A stretch of DNA of 17,589 bases from Bacteroidota bacterium (GCA_024280195.1 JAJRQP010000183.1:1-17589); one strand, 5' to 3'. Positions 8,180 through 15,944 are shown, counted from the first letter of the stretch. The notes: a model not told the origin generated them from the letters alone. Made by a program: numbers and translations.

Positions 8180-10726
8180 TTATAGAAAGGTGGGTGGTTT
8201 TTTAATATCAATTTTTGCATCCTTGAATAAAGAAGAGGTAGAACGGATACTAAATAAGAAACTTTTATTGCCTCCAATAGGTATCCAGTTAAATGCCAAA
8301 GACCAACAATGCAAGTCTCTGCTCAATGCAAAACGTGCGTTGGTTACTTTCGTTTGCTCTAGGTCAAAATTAATGGTAGAAACCAATTTCCAACGTTTGG
8401 TGAAGCTTAAATCTCCATTCATCATCAATGTTTGAACTTTCTTAAAGCGATCTGCATTCGTTGCAGTGATGTTTGTATTGGTGTTTATAGTGTAAATGTG
8501 AGAGAGTGAAACTTTCCAAGGAATATTGTAATTAACAACAAACTCAGGATGCAATAAGAAATAATTGTAATCTGAATTCCAATTGCTCTCATTGATTCTC
8601 TTAGAACTTTCTTGAATTTTATCACGACTGTCTTTAGAGGTGAATGTAACAGTTGTAGAAAAGCTTGAGGTTAAGAATCTACCCAGTCTTCCATTGCTAA
8701 CTGCGTATGATCCGAGAATCACTCCTGACGTGTCGTTCCAGTCGTAGGGAGAGAATGAAGAGTTAGCAACGAAATTCATCCAGCGTGTCGGACTGATCCT
8801 TAATCCTAATCGAATATTGGAAAAATTCATAGAGTCTTTGAGAATATCGTAATTCCCATTGATGGTAAATGCATCAATCAACCTTGTTTTTTTAAACCCA
8901 GTGATGGTATCTTTATCCGATTTTCTTTTAAGCTCGATGGTGTTGTTAAAGCCATAATTAATCAATGCTCTATCCTTTGTTTGCGCAACACGATACAATG
9001 ATTGTTCAAATGGAGAGTAGGCGACATCAAGTGTATTTTGAGAATAACTCAAGTTACTGTTTAAGTTTGGAATGTACTGAAAGCTAAAAGTAGGAGTGAG
9101 GACGTGTCTTAACAATGCTTCATTCTTCCCAATAAATTTATAATAACTGTAAACAGCAGTGCTCAGTTGCGCAGAAAAAGTAAGTTGATGCGCCATTCCA
9201 AATTGTCTCAAGGTGTCATTCTGAACGGTATTAGAAAGTGCATCAAATGATTTTCTAGTTTGCTGAAAATTAATGATGTTTCGATAATCAATGGATGGTG
9301 TTAGTTTCCAAGTGTTTTTAAAGAGACCTGCAGTTGTTTGTACTGTAATTCGCTGATTGATACCGTTTTGAAATTGATTTCCAATTCTTTGGTAATTTCC
9401 CTGATTCATTAAGCTGTCTGCAAAAGTTGACCTATTCTGACCTTCAAAATTATAGCTAACTCCAAATCGTGTGAACAATTCTCTCCATCCTTTGTTGGAT
9501 GTAAATAAGCGTTTAAAAGGAAAGAATCGAGTGACGTTGACATTAACAACAGGACTTGTTAATGAGATGTTTTTTGAAATGGAATTTTGTCTCAAAGACA
9601 ACTTGGCGCCAGCTGTTATTGGTTTTCCAGGAAAGCTACGGGTAAGACTGATGTCTGAATTAAAAGAGTTGTTAAAGTAAGACTGATTTAATGGGTCTAG
9701 ATTACTTTTGGAATTATTATCAGAAATAAAATTCACTTTAGAAGAGAAATTCCAATAAGGATTGGCTTTTGTGTCTTGTCGATGACTCCATTGCACAGTG
9801 ATTTTATTCTGATTAACATTAGTAGGAAAACCAGATTTGAATTGCTGAAAACCTAAGTCAACGGATCCTAGATGTTTGTAGCGTTTCGCATATTCTGTTC
9901 TGTTTCTTAATCCCCAACTTCCTCTGCTGTAAAGTGTTCCGTAGAATGTCGTTTGTAAGCGGTCATTGATGGGAATGTAATATCCTAAGTCTTGAAAACC
10001 GAAACCAAATTGAGAAATTGGGGCGATTTGTGGAAAAATGAAACCGTGGGTTCTGTCTTCTTGCTGTGGAATAACGATAAAAGGGAGTCCTAGTGGAGTT
10101 GGAACCCCATTGATCCATAAATTCATTGGTCCTGAAACAATTCTCTTCTCAGGAATCATCACAGCCTTAGATAATTGGAAGTGGTAGTGAGGTTCTGGTA
10201 AATCACACGTAGTAAAGCGACCTCTTCTAAAATGGATTTCATCATTTGTATGTTTTTTTGCGATTTCCATGTATAAGAAATTCTCATCTTGCTTGATGGC
10301 AACCTCCTCAATGTATCCTTTCTTCGTGGTGAAATTAAATCGAATGCTAGATGCTGTTATTTTCTCTGGTCCATCTGAGAATACTGGAAGTTGAACTTTG
10401 TTAGAATCTTCGTCATATAGGTAGGTTGCATAGACTTCATTCTTTTTTAAATCAATGAGAATGTATCCTGCTTCCATTTGAATTTCTCCATTGTCTATCT
10501 TCGCTTCATTGAATAAATGAATTTGTTTATTTTTCAAATCAGAATAAATAGAATCAGTTGCGCTGTAGAAAATAGGTTCGTCAATTTCTCCAGAATTTAA
10601 AACAATCGTATCTCTAATTTGGGCGTAACTTTCTACTGTCCCAAACATTATTAACAATGTGAGGAGTATAACTAGATATGTGGAACGCTTTTTGAACACC
10701 AAATGTGCATTAAATTTGTTTTGCAT
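8180..10726 (-). CDS. lptD: LPS-assembly outer membrane protein LptD (Bacteroidota type)
   Basis: This 848-residue outer membrane protein is the final translocon that inserts LPS into the outer leaflet. A signal sequence (about 1-36, ending in ESYAQ) is followed by an OstA/LptA-like jellyroll, visible as repeats such as KNKQIHLFNEAKID and KKNEVYATYLY. The segment FTTCDLPEPHYHF, then NLWINGVPTPLGLPFIVIP and GFIFP, corresponds to the stretch of E. coli LptD around Cys173 and the start of the barrel. The rest is a long series of amphipathic beta strands. The protein contains only two cysteines, C174 and C807, the latter in HCWSLAFNW near the C-terminus. It is divergent from the amidase operon across 37 bp and is followed by yqgE. 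The partner LptE is not in the window. Confidence 0.93.
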   Translation of the reverse strand: MQNKFNAHLVFKKRSTYLVILLTLLIMFGTVESYAQIRDTIVLNSGEIDEPIFYSATDSIYSDLKNKQIHLFNEAKIDNGEIQMEAGYILIDLKKNEVYATYLYDEDSNKVQLPVFSDGPEKITASSIRFNFTTKKGYIEEVAIKQDENFLYMEIAKKHTNDEIHFRRGRFTTCDLPEPHYHFQLSKAVMIPEKRIVSGPMNLWINGVPTPLGLPFIVIPQQEDRTHGFIFPQIAPISQFGFGFQDLGYYIPINDRLQTTFYGTLYSRGSWGLRNRTEYAKRYKHLGSVDLGFQQFKSGFPTNVNQNKITVQWSHRQDTKANPYWNFSSKVNFISDNNSKSNLDPLNQSYFNNSFNSDISLTRSFPGKPITAGAKLSLRQNSISKNISLTSPVVNVNVTRFFPFKRLFTSNKGWRELFTRFGVSYNFEGQNRSTFADSLMNQGNYQRIGNQFQNGINQRITVQTTAGLFKNTWKLTPSIDYRNIINFQQTRKSFDALSNTVQNDTLRQFGMAHQLTFSAQLSTAVYSYYKFIGKNEALLRHVLTPTFSFQYIPNLNSNLSYSQNTLDVAYSPFEQSLYRVAQTKDRALINYGFNNTIELKRKSDKDTITGFKKTRLIDAFTINGNYDILKDSMNFSNIRLGLRISPTRWMNFVANSSFSPYDWNDTSGVILGSYAVSNGRLGRFLTSSFSTTVTFTSKDSRDKIQESSKRINESNWNSDYNYFLLHPEFVVNYNIPWKVSLSHIYTINTNTNITATNADRFKKVQTLMMNGDLSFTKRWKLVSTINFDLEQTKVTNARFALSRDLHCWSLAFNWIPIGGNKSFLFSIRSTSSLFKDAKIDIKKPPTFL

Positions 10727-10739
10727 TTATATAACGAGG

Positions 10740-10747
10740 CAAAACTA
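10740..10747 (-). promoter_or_regulatory. Candidate -7 box of the lptD promoter
   Basis: On the minus strand TAGTTTTG matches the Bacteroidota -7 consensus TAnnTTTG exactly. It lies 13 bases before the lptD ATG in the 37-bp space between lptD and the divergent amidase gene, which would give a leader of about 10 bases. No TTG -33 box is seen at the proper distance; a TTTG at 10761-10764 is only 13 bases upstream, which is too close. Confidence 0.4.
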
Positions 10748-10763
10748 TTAAAATTAGTTTCAA

Positions 10764-11915
10764 ATGATTGAAAAATTAAAGCGATATAGCAGAATTTATG
10801 CCATTTTAACTTGTATCTTACTTGTTTCAACGGTTTCTGCATTCTCTCAAGACGATGAAAGATTTTATTCTGCTATCAAAACAGTTGTTATAGATGCAGG
10901 GCATGGAGGGAAAGATCCTGGCTGCCACGGCGCTTCAGCAAAGGAAAAACACGTTTGTTTATCGATGGCTTTACAATTGGGAGAATTAATTTCAGCCAAA
11001 TATCCTCACATTAAAGTTGTTTACACAAGAAAAACGGATGTATTTGTAGAATTGGCAGAACGAGCAAAAATTGCCAATAGAAATAAAGCTGATTTATTTA
11101 TTTGCATCCACGCGAATGCAGCGAGTCCTGCAGCTTATGGAACAGAGACTTATGTGTTAGGTTTACATAGGACAGAGTCGCAACAACGAGTTGCACAACG
11201 AGAGAATTCAACCATTCATTATGAAGAAGATGGTGGAGCAAAGTACAAAGATTTCGATATGTCACCTGATGCTATTATTGCTCGACAAATTCAGTTGAGT
11301 GTATTCTTAGATCAGTCGATTAGTTTTGCTTCTAAGTTACAGACAGAGTTTAAAGGGCTTGGGAGACATGATAGAGGAGTGAAACAAGCAGGGTTTCTTG
11401 TGCTTTATAAAACAACGATGCCAAGTGTATTGATTGAAACTGGATTCTTGACCAATCCAAAAGAAGAAAAGTTTTTAAATACACTTGAAACGCAAAAACA
11501 AATGTCAGGGTCGATGTTTAAAGCTTTTCAGAAATATAAAAATGAGCTAGAAGGAGTAGAGGAAGAAACGGAGACCACTTTACCTTTTGAAGTGCAAGAA
11601 ACAATTATTGACTCAAATGATGAGGATGAGATTCCTGAAATGGTAGAAAATCAAGTAGAATTTCGAGTGCAAATTGAAACTTCTGAAAAAAAGATTGCTT
11701 TAACTGCATCAAAATTTAAAGGTTATACAGTTTCTGAATATATCCAAAATGGATTGTTTAAATACACGGTAGGCTCATATATCAATGACTTTTCAGCTGC
11801 GAATGCTATGAAGAAAAAACTGCGATCAGGTGGTTTTCAACATGCTTTTGTTGTAGGGTTCTTGAACGGAGAGCGTATTAATTTGCAAAAAGCTATTAAA
11901 TTAGCAGAAAATTAA
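10764..11915 (+). CDS. N-acetylmuramoyl-L-alanine amidase (Amidase_3) with C-terminal SPOR-like domain
   Basis: This 383-residue exported zinc amidase cleaves the bond between MurNAc and the stem peptide in peptidoglycan. A signal peptide (about 1-29, ending in SAFSQ) is followed by the Amidase_3 domain (about 39-256). The zinc ligands are H47 in DAGHGGKDPG, E61 in SAKEKHV and H116 in CIHANA; the catalytic E225 is in LIETGFLTNP. Between about 136 and 195 there is a helical insertion where AmiB/AmiC-type enzymes carry the segment that blocks the active site until an activator binds. An acidic linker (260-298) leads to a SPOR-like domain (about 299-375, with FRVQIETS and FKYTVGSY), which would bind denuded glycan at division sites. 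It is the first gene of a six-gene operon. The Mce gene begins 4 bases after its stop. Confidence 0.95.
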   Translation: MIEKLKRYSRIYAILTCILLVSTVSAFSQDDERFYSAIKTVVIDAGHGGKDPGCHGASAKEKHVCLSMALQLGELISAKYPHIKVVYTRKTDVFVELAERAKIANRNKADLFICIHANAASPAAYGTETYVLGLHRTESQQRVAQRENSTIHYEEDGGAKYKDFDMSPDAIIARQIQLSVFLDQSISFASKLQTEFKGLGRHDRGVKQAGFLVLYKTTMPSVLIETGFLTNPKEEKFLNTLETQKQMSGSMFKAFQKYKNELEGVEEETETTLPFEVQETIIDSNDEDEIPEMVENQVEFRVQIETSEKKIALTASKFKGYTVSEYIQNGLFKYTVGSYINDFSAANAMKKKLRSGGFQHAFVVGFLNGERINLQKAIKLAEN

Positions 11916-11919
11916 TGTT

Positions 11920-12960
11920 TTGAAGATATCTAAAGAATTAAAAACTGGAATTATAACTGTCGCTGCAATCGGATTACTTGTTGCGGGAGTTAACTTTTTA
12001 AAAGGGAAAAGCTTTTTTGGTGGTGATGCTGAATACGTAGCATTCTTTCCTAATTCAGATCAGTTGTCACCTGCAAGTTCAGTTTCACTAAATGGAGTAG
12101 TGGTTGGTAGCGTTCAATCAGTCGATTATATTGCAAGCAATGATTCGTTGAGTAAAGTTAAAGTAACATTTAACGTAACAATGGATGAATTGAAATTTCC
12201 AGTTGGAAGTTTTGTAGAAATTGCATCCTTAGATTTACTAGGTACAAAAGGAGTTTTACTACATCTTAAATATGGAGAATCTACCGAAATATATAAGTCT
12301 GGAGATACACTAAGAGGAATTGTTGCTCAAGGTATGATGTCGCAAGTTAAATCATATGCAGATCCGCTTTCTCAAAAAGTTAATGGAGCACTTGTGTCAA
12401 TTGATAAAATGGTCAATGGTATCTCTGCGTTTTGGGACACCACAGCTAGTTCTGAATTAGAAGGCTCTTTAAAAGAAATTAAAATTGCCATTAAGCGTTT
12501 TGGTAATGCAGCAGAAGAAATTGAAATAATGGTAAAGGATGAGAAAATCAAATTGAGCCATATTTTATCTAATGTAGAAACCATTACGTTAAACTTGAAG
12601 AAAAGTAATGAGAGTGTCAAGAGGATTGTTGGAAACGTAGAGCAATTGACGGATGATTTAGTTACTTCTGATTTTAAAGGGGTAATTACCAATGCTAAAA
12701 ACACATTGGGGTCTATCAATGAGATTTTGGAAACAGCTAAGACAGGCGAAGGAACACTCGGTAAATTGTTAGGCGATGAAACACTTTACAACGAGTTAGT
12801 TAAGACCAATCAAGAATTACAAAACTTAGTGAATGACATTCAGGTTCACCCAGAAAGATACATTCATTTCTCTGTGCTAGGTGCAAAAACAAAAGGGGTT
12901 CCTTTGACGAATAGCGAGGAGAAAAAATTAAGAAAACTGTTAGATTCTATTCCTCAATAA
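11920..12960 (+). CDS. MlaD/Mce family protein, TTG start
   Basis: The 346-residue protein is anchored by one N-terminal membrane helix (about 9-26) and has a single MCE/MlaD domain (about 37-118) with typical blocks such as VSLNGVVVGSVQSVD and LDLLGTKGVLLHL. A long, mostly helical C-terminal part (about 140-320) could form the coiled tube seen in single-MCE proteins. Such proteins are the substrate-binding part of ABC systems that carry phospholipids between inner and outer membrane; the permease and ATPase partners are not in this window. The start codon is TTG. The frame has a TAG at 11902-11904, the next in-frame ATG comes only at codon 88, and the TTG gives a proper anchor (MKISKELKTGIIT). 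It follows the amidase by 4 bases and precedes the Fe-S gene by 10 bases. Confidence 0.92.
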   Translation: MKISKELKTGIITVAAIGLLVAGVNFLKGKSFFGGDAEYVAFFPNSDQLSPASSVSLNGVVVGSVQSVDYIASNDSLSKVKVTFNVTMDELKFPVGSFVEIASLDLLGTKGVLLHLKYGESTEIYKSGDTLRGIVAQGMMSQVKSYADPLSQKVNGALVSIDKMVNGISAFWDTTASSELEGSLKEIKIAIKRFGNAAEEIEIMVKDEKIKLSHILSNVETITLNLKKSNESVKRIVGNVEQLTDDLVTSDFKGVITNAKNTLGSINEILETAKTGEGTLGKLLGDETLYNELVKTNQELQNLVNDIQVHPERYIHFSVLGAKTKGVPLTNSEEKKLRKLLDSIPQ

Positions 12961-12970
12961 TATATTTAAT

Positions 12971-14287
12971 ATGCTGTCTACAATTCTATTTCTAATACTA
13001 CTTATCGGAGGAATTGGATTCTTCGGATGGAACGTAATGAAAATGCGTTCAAATATAAATCTCGGAAGAGGTATTAACAGAACAGATAATCGCAAAGAAC
13101 GTTGGAAGACAATGACTTTGGTTGCGCTAGGGCAAAAAAAAATGTTCTCTCGACCGATTCCTGCTCTTTTGCACTTGGCCATTTACGCAGCTTTTGTTAT
13201 TACGCAAATTGAATTAATCGAAATATTCATTGACGGAATCGTTGGTTCTCACAGAATGTTTAGAGAGTCTTTAGGTGGATTCTATACTTTCATCATTAGT
13301 TTTATTGAAATTCTTTCTGTCTTAGCCTTGATAGCCACTTTTGCGTTTTTAAGTAGAAGAAATCTCATTAAAGTTCCTCGTTTAAACATGAAGGAAATGA
13401 ATGGTTGGCCAAAAATGGATGGTAATATGATTCTCTTTATGGAGTTAATCTTAGTGACGTGTATCTTTACGATGAACGGAGCAGATGAAATGATGCACAT
13501 TGCAGAGACAGGACAATCTTATGGTTTTACAATTAGTTCATTCATAGGTCCTTTGTTTTTTGATGGCTTAAGTATCGATACATTGCATGTCATAGAAAGA
13601 ATTGGTTGGTGGGGTCATATCATTATGGTGTTTACCTTCTTGAATTACTTGCCGTATTCAAAGCATTTTCACATTCTACTGGCGTTTCCTAATACATGGT
13701 ATTCTAACTTGGAAGCAAAAGGAAAGTTCACAAATATGGAATCGGTTACCAATGAGGTGAAATTAATGATGGATCCAAATGCTGATCCTTATGCTGCGCC
13801 ACCAGAAGGAGCGGATGTTACACCGCAACGTTTTGGAGCAAAGGATGTAACAGATTTGACTTGGAAGAATTTAATGGACAGCTATACCTGCACAGAATGT
13901 GGAAGGTGTACTTCTTCTTGTCCAGCAAACATTACGGGTAAATTACTTTCTCCAAGAAAAATTATGATGGCGACGAGAGATCGTTTGGTAGAAGTTGGAG
14001 ATAATAAAAGAAAGAACGGAGCAGATTTTGAGGATGGTAAAAGTCTACTTTTTGACTACATTTCTGAAGAAGAAATTTGGGCGTGTACATCTTGTAATGC
14101 TTGCGTAGAAGAATGCCCGATAAACATCGACCCTTTATCAATTATCATTGATTTAAGAAGGTACTTGGTGATGGAAGAATCGAAAATGCCAACAGAAATA
14201 GCTGGTATGACGACAAACATAGAGAACAATGGTGCTCCTTGGCAATTCAGTCCTTCTGATCGTTTAAACTGGGCAAATGAAGACTAA
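12971..14287 (+). CDS. Membrane (Fe-S)-binding protein, HdrE-HdrC-like
   Basis: The 438-residue protein has about five membrane segments (roughly 2-22, 64-86, 104-126, 152-170 and 212-230), then a cytoplasmic part with two [4Fe-4S] clusters. The cluster motifs are C307-C310-C313-C317 (CTECGRCTSSCP) and C372-C375-C378-C382 (CTSCNACVEECP). The membrane part ends in YSKHFHILLAFPNTW, as in NarI/DsrM-like cytochrome b subunits. H68, H206, H216 and H232 or H234 are candidate haem ligands. The layout corresponds to a heterodisulfide reductase HdrE (cytochrome b) joined to HdrC, and it probably passes electrons between the quinone pool and the HdrB-like protein encoded two genes on. Donor and acceptor are unknown. 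The last 11 bases overlap the next gene. Confidence 0.9.
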   Translation: MLSTILFLILLIGGIGFFGWNVMKMRSNINLGRGINRTDNRKERWKTMTLVALGQKKMFSRPIPALLHLAIYAAFVITQIELIEIFIDGIVGSHRMFRESLGGFYTFIISFIEILSVLALIATFAFLSRRNLIKVPRLNMKEMNGWPKMDGNMILFMELILVTCIFTMNGADEMMHIAETGQSYGFTISSFIGPLFFDGLSIDTLHVIERIGWWGHIIMVFTFLNYLPYSKHFHILLAFPNTWYSNLEAKGKFTNMESVTNEVKLMMDPNADPYAAPPEGADVTPQRFGAKDVTDLTWKNLMDSYTCTECGRCTSSCPANITGKLLSPRKIMMATRDRLVEVGDNKRKNGADFEDGKSLLFDYISEEEIWACTSCNACVEECPINIDPLSIIIDLRRYLVMEESKMPTEIAGMTTNIENNGAPWQFSPSDRLNWANED

Positions 14288-14705
14288 TTCTACCTTGCAT
14301 ATTGCCGAAGAAGACGGAAAACAAATATCACCAGTTCTAGGGGAAGATGTCAAAAACTACTTGATTGATATTGACGGAACCATCTGCGATGACATTCCCA
14401 ATGAAGAACCAGAAAGAATGGCAACTGCTGAAATTTATCCAGATGCTTTAGAAGTTATTAATAAATGGTTCGAAGAAGGGCATATTATCACGTTCTTTAC
14501 CTCTAGATTAGAAGAACACAGAGAGGTGACAGAAGAATGGTTAAGTAAATATGGATTCAATTATCACGGAATATTATTTGGAAAGCCTCGTGGTGGGAAT
14601 TATCATTGGATTGATAATCACATCGTCAGAGCAACAAGATATAAAGGAACTTTTTCAGAATTGATTGATGAGAAAGCAACCGTACAAGTTTTTAAGAAAA
14701 AATAA
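14277..14705 (+). CDS. Small capless HAD-superfamily protein
   Basis: This 142-residue protein has all four HAD motifs: motif I LIDIDGT (D31, D33), motif II in FFTSR (T75), motif III K103 in FGKPRGG, and an acidic motif IV in WIDNHIV (D113). There is no cap domain between the motifs, so it should act on large or exposed phosphate groups. The substrate is unknown. Close relatives in Bacteroidota are sometimes labelled phosphoheptose isomerase, but the sequence shows no SIS-domain features and a phosphatase-type fold fits better. The ATG lies 11 bases inside the end of the HdrE-HdrC-like gene. No later ATG precedes motif I, so this start is needed. The stop is 6 bases before the HdrB-like gene, so it sits between two halves of a presumed redox pair. 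Confidence 0.87.
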   Translation: MKTNSTLHIAEEDGKQISPVLGEDVKNYLIDIDGTICDDIPNEEPERMATAEIYPDALEVINKWFEEGHIITFFTSRLEEHREVTEEWLSKYGFNYHGILFGKPRGGNYHWIDNHIVRATRYKGTFSELIDEKATVQVFKKK

Positions 14706-14711
14706 AGAATT

Positions 14712-15500
14712 ATGAGTTTGATTGTACCAACAATGGCCGAAATGATGGCTAAAGGAGAATCACCAGAATACTTATTTTGGGTTGGATGCTCAGGAAGTTT
14801 TGATTACAGGGCAAAGAAAATCACAAAAGCATTGGTTAAAATACTAAACGAATGCAAGGTGAGTTTTGCTGTCTTAGGAACGGAAGAAAGTTGCACAGGA
14901 GATCCTGCAAAAAGAGCGGGGAATGAGTTCACCTTTCAGATGCAAGCAATGATGAATATCCAAGTACTGGACGGTTACGAAGTAAAGAAAATAGTTACAG
15001 CTTGTCCTCATTGCTTAAATACATTGAAGAATGAATATCCAGAATTAGGTGGGACTTACGAAGTTATTCATCATACTCAATTGATTCAAGAATTAATCAA
15101 TCAAGGAAAGTTAACCCTAAAAGATGGAGGAACATTCAAAGGCAAGAAAATTACTTTTCATGATCCTTGCTATTTAGGAAGAGCAAATAATATTTTTGAA
15201 GCACCTAGAAATTTAATTCAGAAGTTAGATTCTGAATTGGTTGAAATGAAAAATTGCAAATCGAAAGGTCTTTGCTGTGGTGCTGGTGGTGCTCAAATGT
15301 TCAAAGAAGCAGAGAAAGGTAATAAAGAAATCAACGTAGAAAGAACAGAAGATGCACTTGAGACTAAAGCAGATATTATTGCAACAGGTTGTCCATTCTG
15401 TAATACTATGATGACAGATGGTGTAAAATTAGCAGAGAAAGAAAGTTCTGTAGAAGTATTAGATGTTGCAGAATTAATTGCTCAAGCAGCCGATTTATAA
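14712..15500 (+). CDS. HdrB-like (Fe-S)-binding protein with two cysteine-rich (CCG) domains
   Basis: This 262-residue soluble protein has two cysteine-rich CCG-type domains, as found in HdrB, GlpC and LutA. Domain 1 uses C26 (VGCSGSFD), C61 (ESCTGDPAKRAGNE) and C98/C101 (CPHC); its middle motif has a single Cys preceded by Ser instead of the usual CC. Domain 2 is complete, with C153 (HDPCYLGR), C188-C189 (LCCGAGGAQMF) and C227/C230 (CPFC), plus an extra C182. In HdrB such cysteines hold noncubane [4Fe-4S] clusters at the catalytic site for disulfide chemistry. This is very probably the partner of the membrane HdrE-HdrC-like protein encoded upstream, but the substrate is unknown and no HdrA gene is seen. 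It is joined closely to both neighbours (6 and 3 bases). Confidence 0.92.
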   Translation: MSLIVPTMAEMMAKGESPEYLFWVGCSGSFDYRAKKITKALVKILNECKVSFAVLGTEESCTGDPAKRAGNEFTFQMQAMMNIQVLDGYEVKKIVTACPHCLNTLKNEYPELGGTYEVIHHTQLIQELINQGKLTLKDGGTFKGKKITFHDPCYLGRANNIFEAPRNLIQKLDSELVEMKNCKSKGLCCGAGGAQMFKEAEKGNKEINVERTEDALETKADIIATGCPFCNTMMTDGVKLAEKESSVEVLDVAELIAQAADL

Positions 15501-15503
15501 AAT

Positions 15504-15944
15504 ATGTTCGTTCATTTACCCGCAAATAGCAAGGTTTGGATATATCAAGCCAATAGAGAACTGAATTCTTCTGAAATGTCTTTCTTATTGGAGAATTTGA
15601 AATTGTTCATTCAAGACTGGGCTGCTCACGGAAGTCAATTGTATGGAGATGTTTCTATCGAAGATAATCGTTTTGTCATTCTTGTTGTAGATGAATCTAA
15701 AACGGGAGTTTCAGGATGCTCAATTGATACCTCGGTTAGGAAAATAAAAGAATTAGGAACGGAAATAGGTGTAGATTTCTTTAATCGCATGAACTTGTAT
15801 CTAAAAAAAGAGAATGAGTTTAAACAAGTACATATTTCTGAAGTGAAAGACTTTCCAGATTGGAATGTCTACAATCCAATGGTGACGAATTTACAAGAAT
15901 TGAGAGAGAATTGGTTGATTCCTGTCAATCAAAGTCCTTTTTAA
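15504..15944 (+). CDS. Small conserved Bacteroidota protein, usually mislabelled 'ABC transporter ATPase'
   Basis: This 146-residue soluble protein (start MFVHLPANSKVWIYQANREL) belongs, as far as I recognise it, to a family widespread in Flavobacteriales that databases often call ABC transporter ATPase. The sequence has no Walker A loop, no LSGGQ signature and no Walker B, and it is far too short for an ABC ATPase, so that label is not supported. Conserved-looking parts are WIYQANREL, WAAHGSQLYGD and SGCSIDTSVRKIKELG. A single cysteine (in GCSID) is flanked by Gly and Ser. Its function is unknown. It is the last gene of the amidase operon, 3 bases after the HdrB-like gene, and its TAA overlaps the TAA of the convergent DUF4421 gene within TTAA. 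Confidence 0.85.
   Translation: MFVHLPANSKVWIYQANRELNSSEMSFLLENLKLFIQDWAAHGSQLYGDVSIEDNRFVILVVDESKTGVSGCSIDTSVRKIKELGTEIGVDFFNRMNLYLKKENEFKQVHISEVKDFPDWNVYNPMVTNLQELRENWLIPVNQSPF

Noticed and set aside
10755..10762. TAGTTTCA as a -7 box for the amidase gene
   Set aside because: It has a mismatch within the TTTG part, sits directly against the ATG, and has no -33 partner.
12372..12719. 115-codon open frame antisense to the Mce gene
   Set aside because: It lies wholly inside a well-supported gene, and its translation is low-complexity hydrophobic/serine-rich, as expected of a reverse-frame shadow.
12940..13182. 80-codon minus-strand open frame across the Mce and Fe-S gene junction
   Set aside because: It overlaps two clear genes on the other strand and shows no recognisable domain or plausible start context.
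14277..14705. Annotation of the HAD protein as phosphoheptose isomerase
   Set aside because: HAD motifs I-IV are present, whereas no SIS-domain features are seen.
15504..15944. Annotation of the small protein as an ABC transporter ATPase
   Set aside because: It has no Walker A, signature or Walker B motif and is only 146 residues long.
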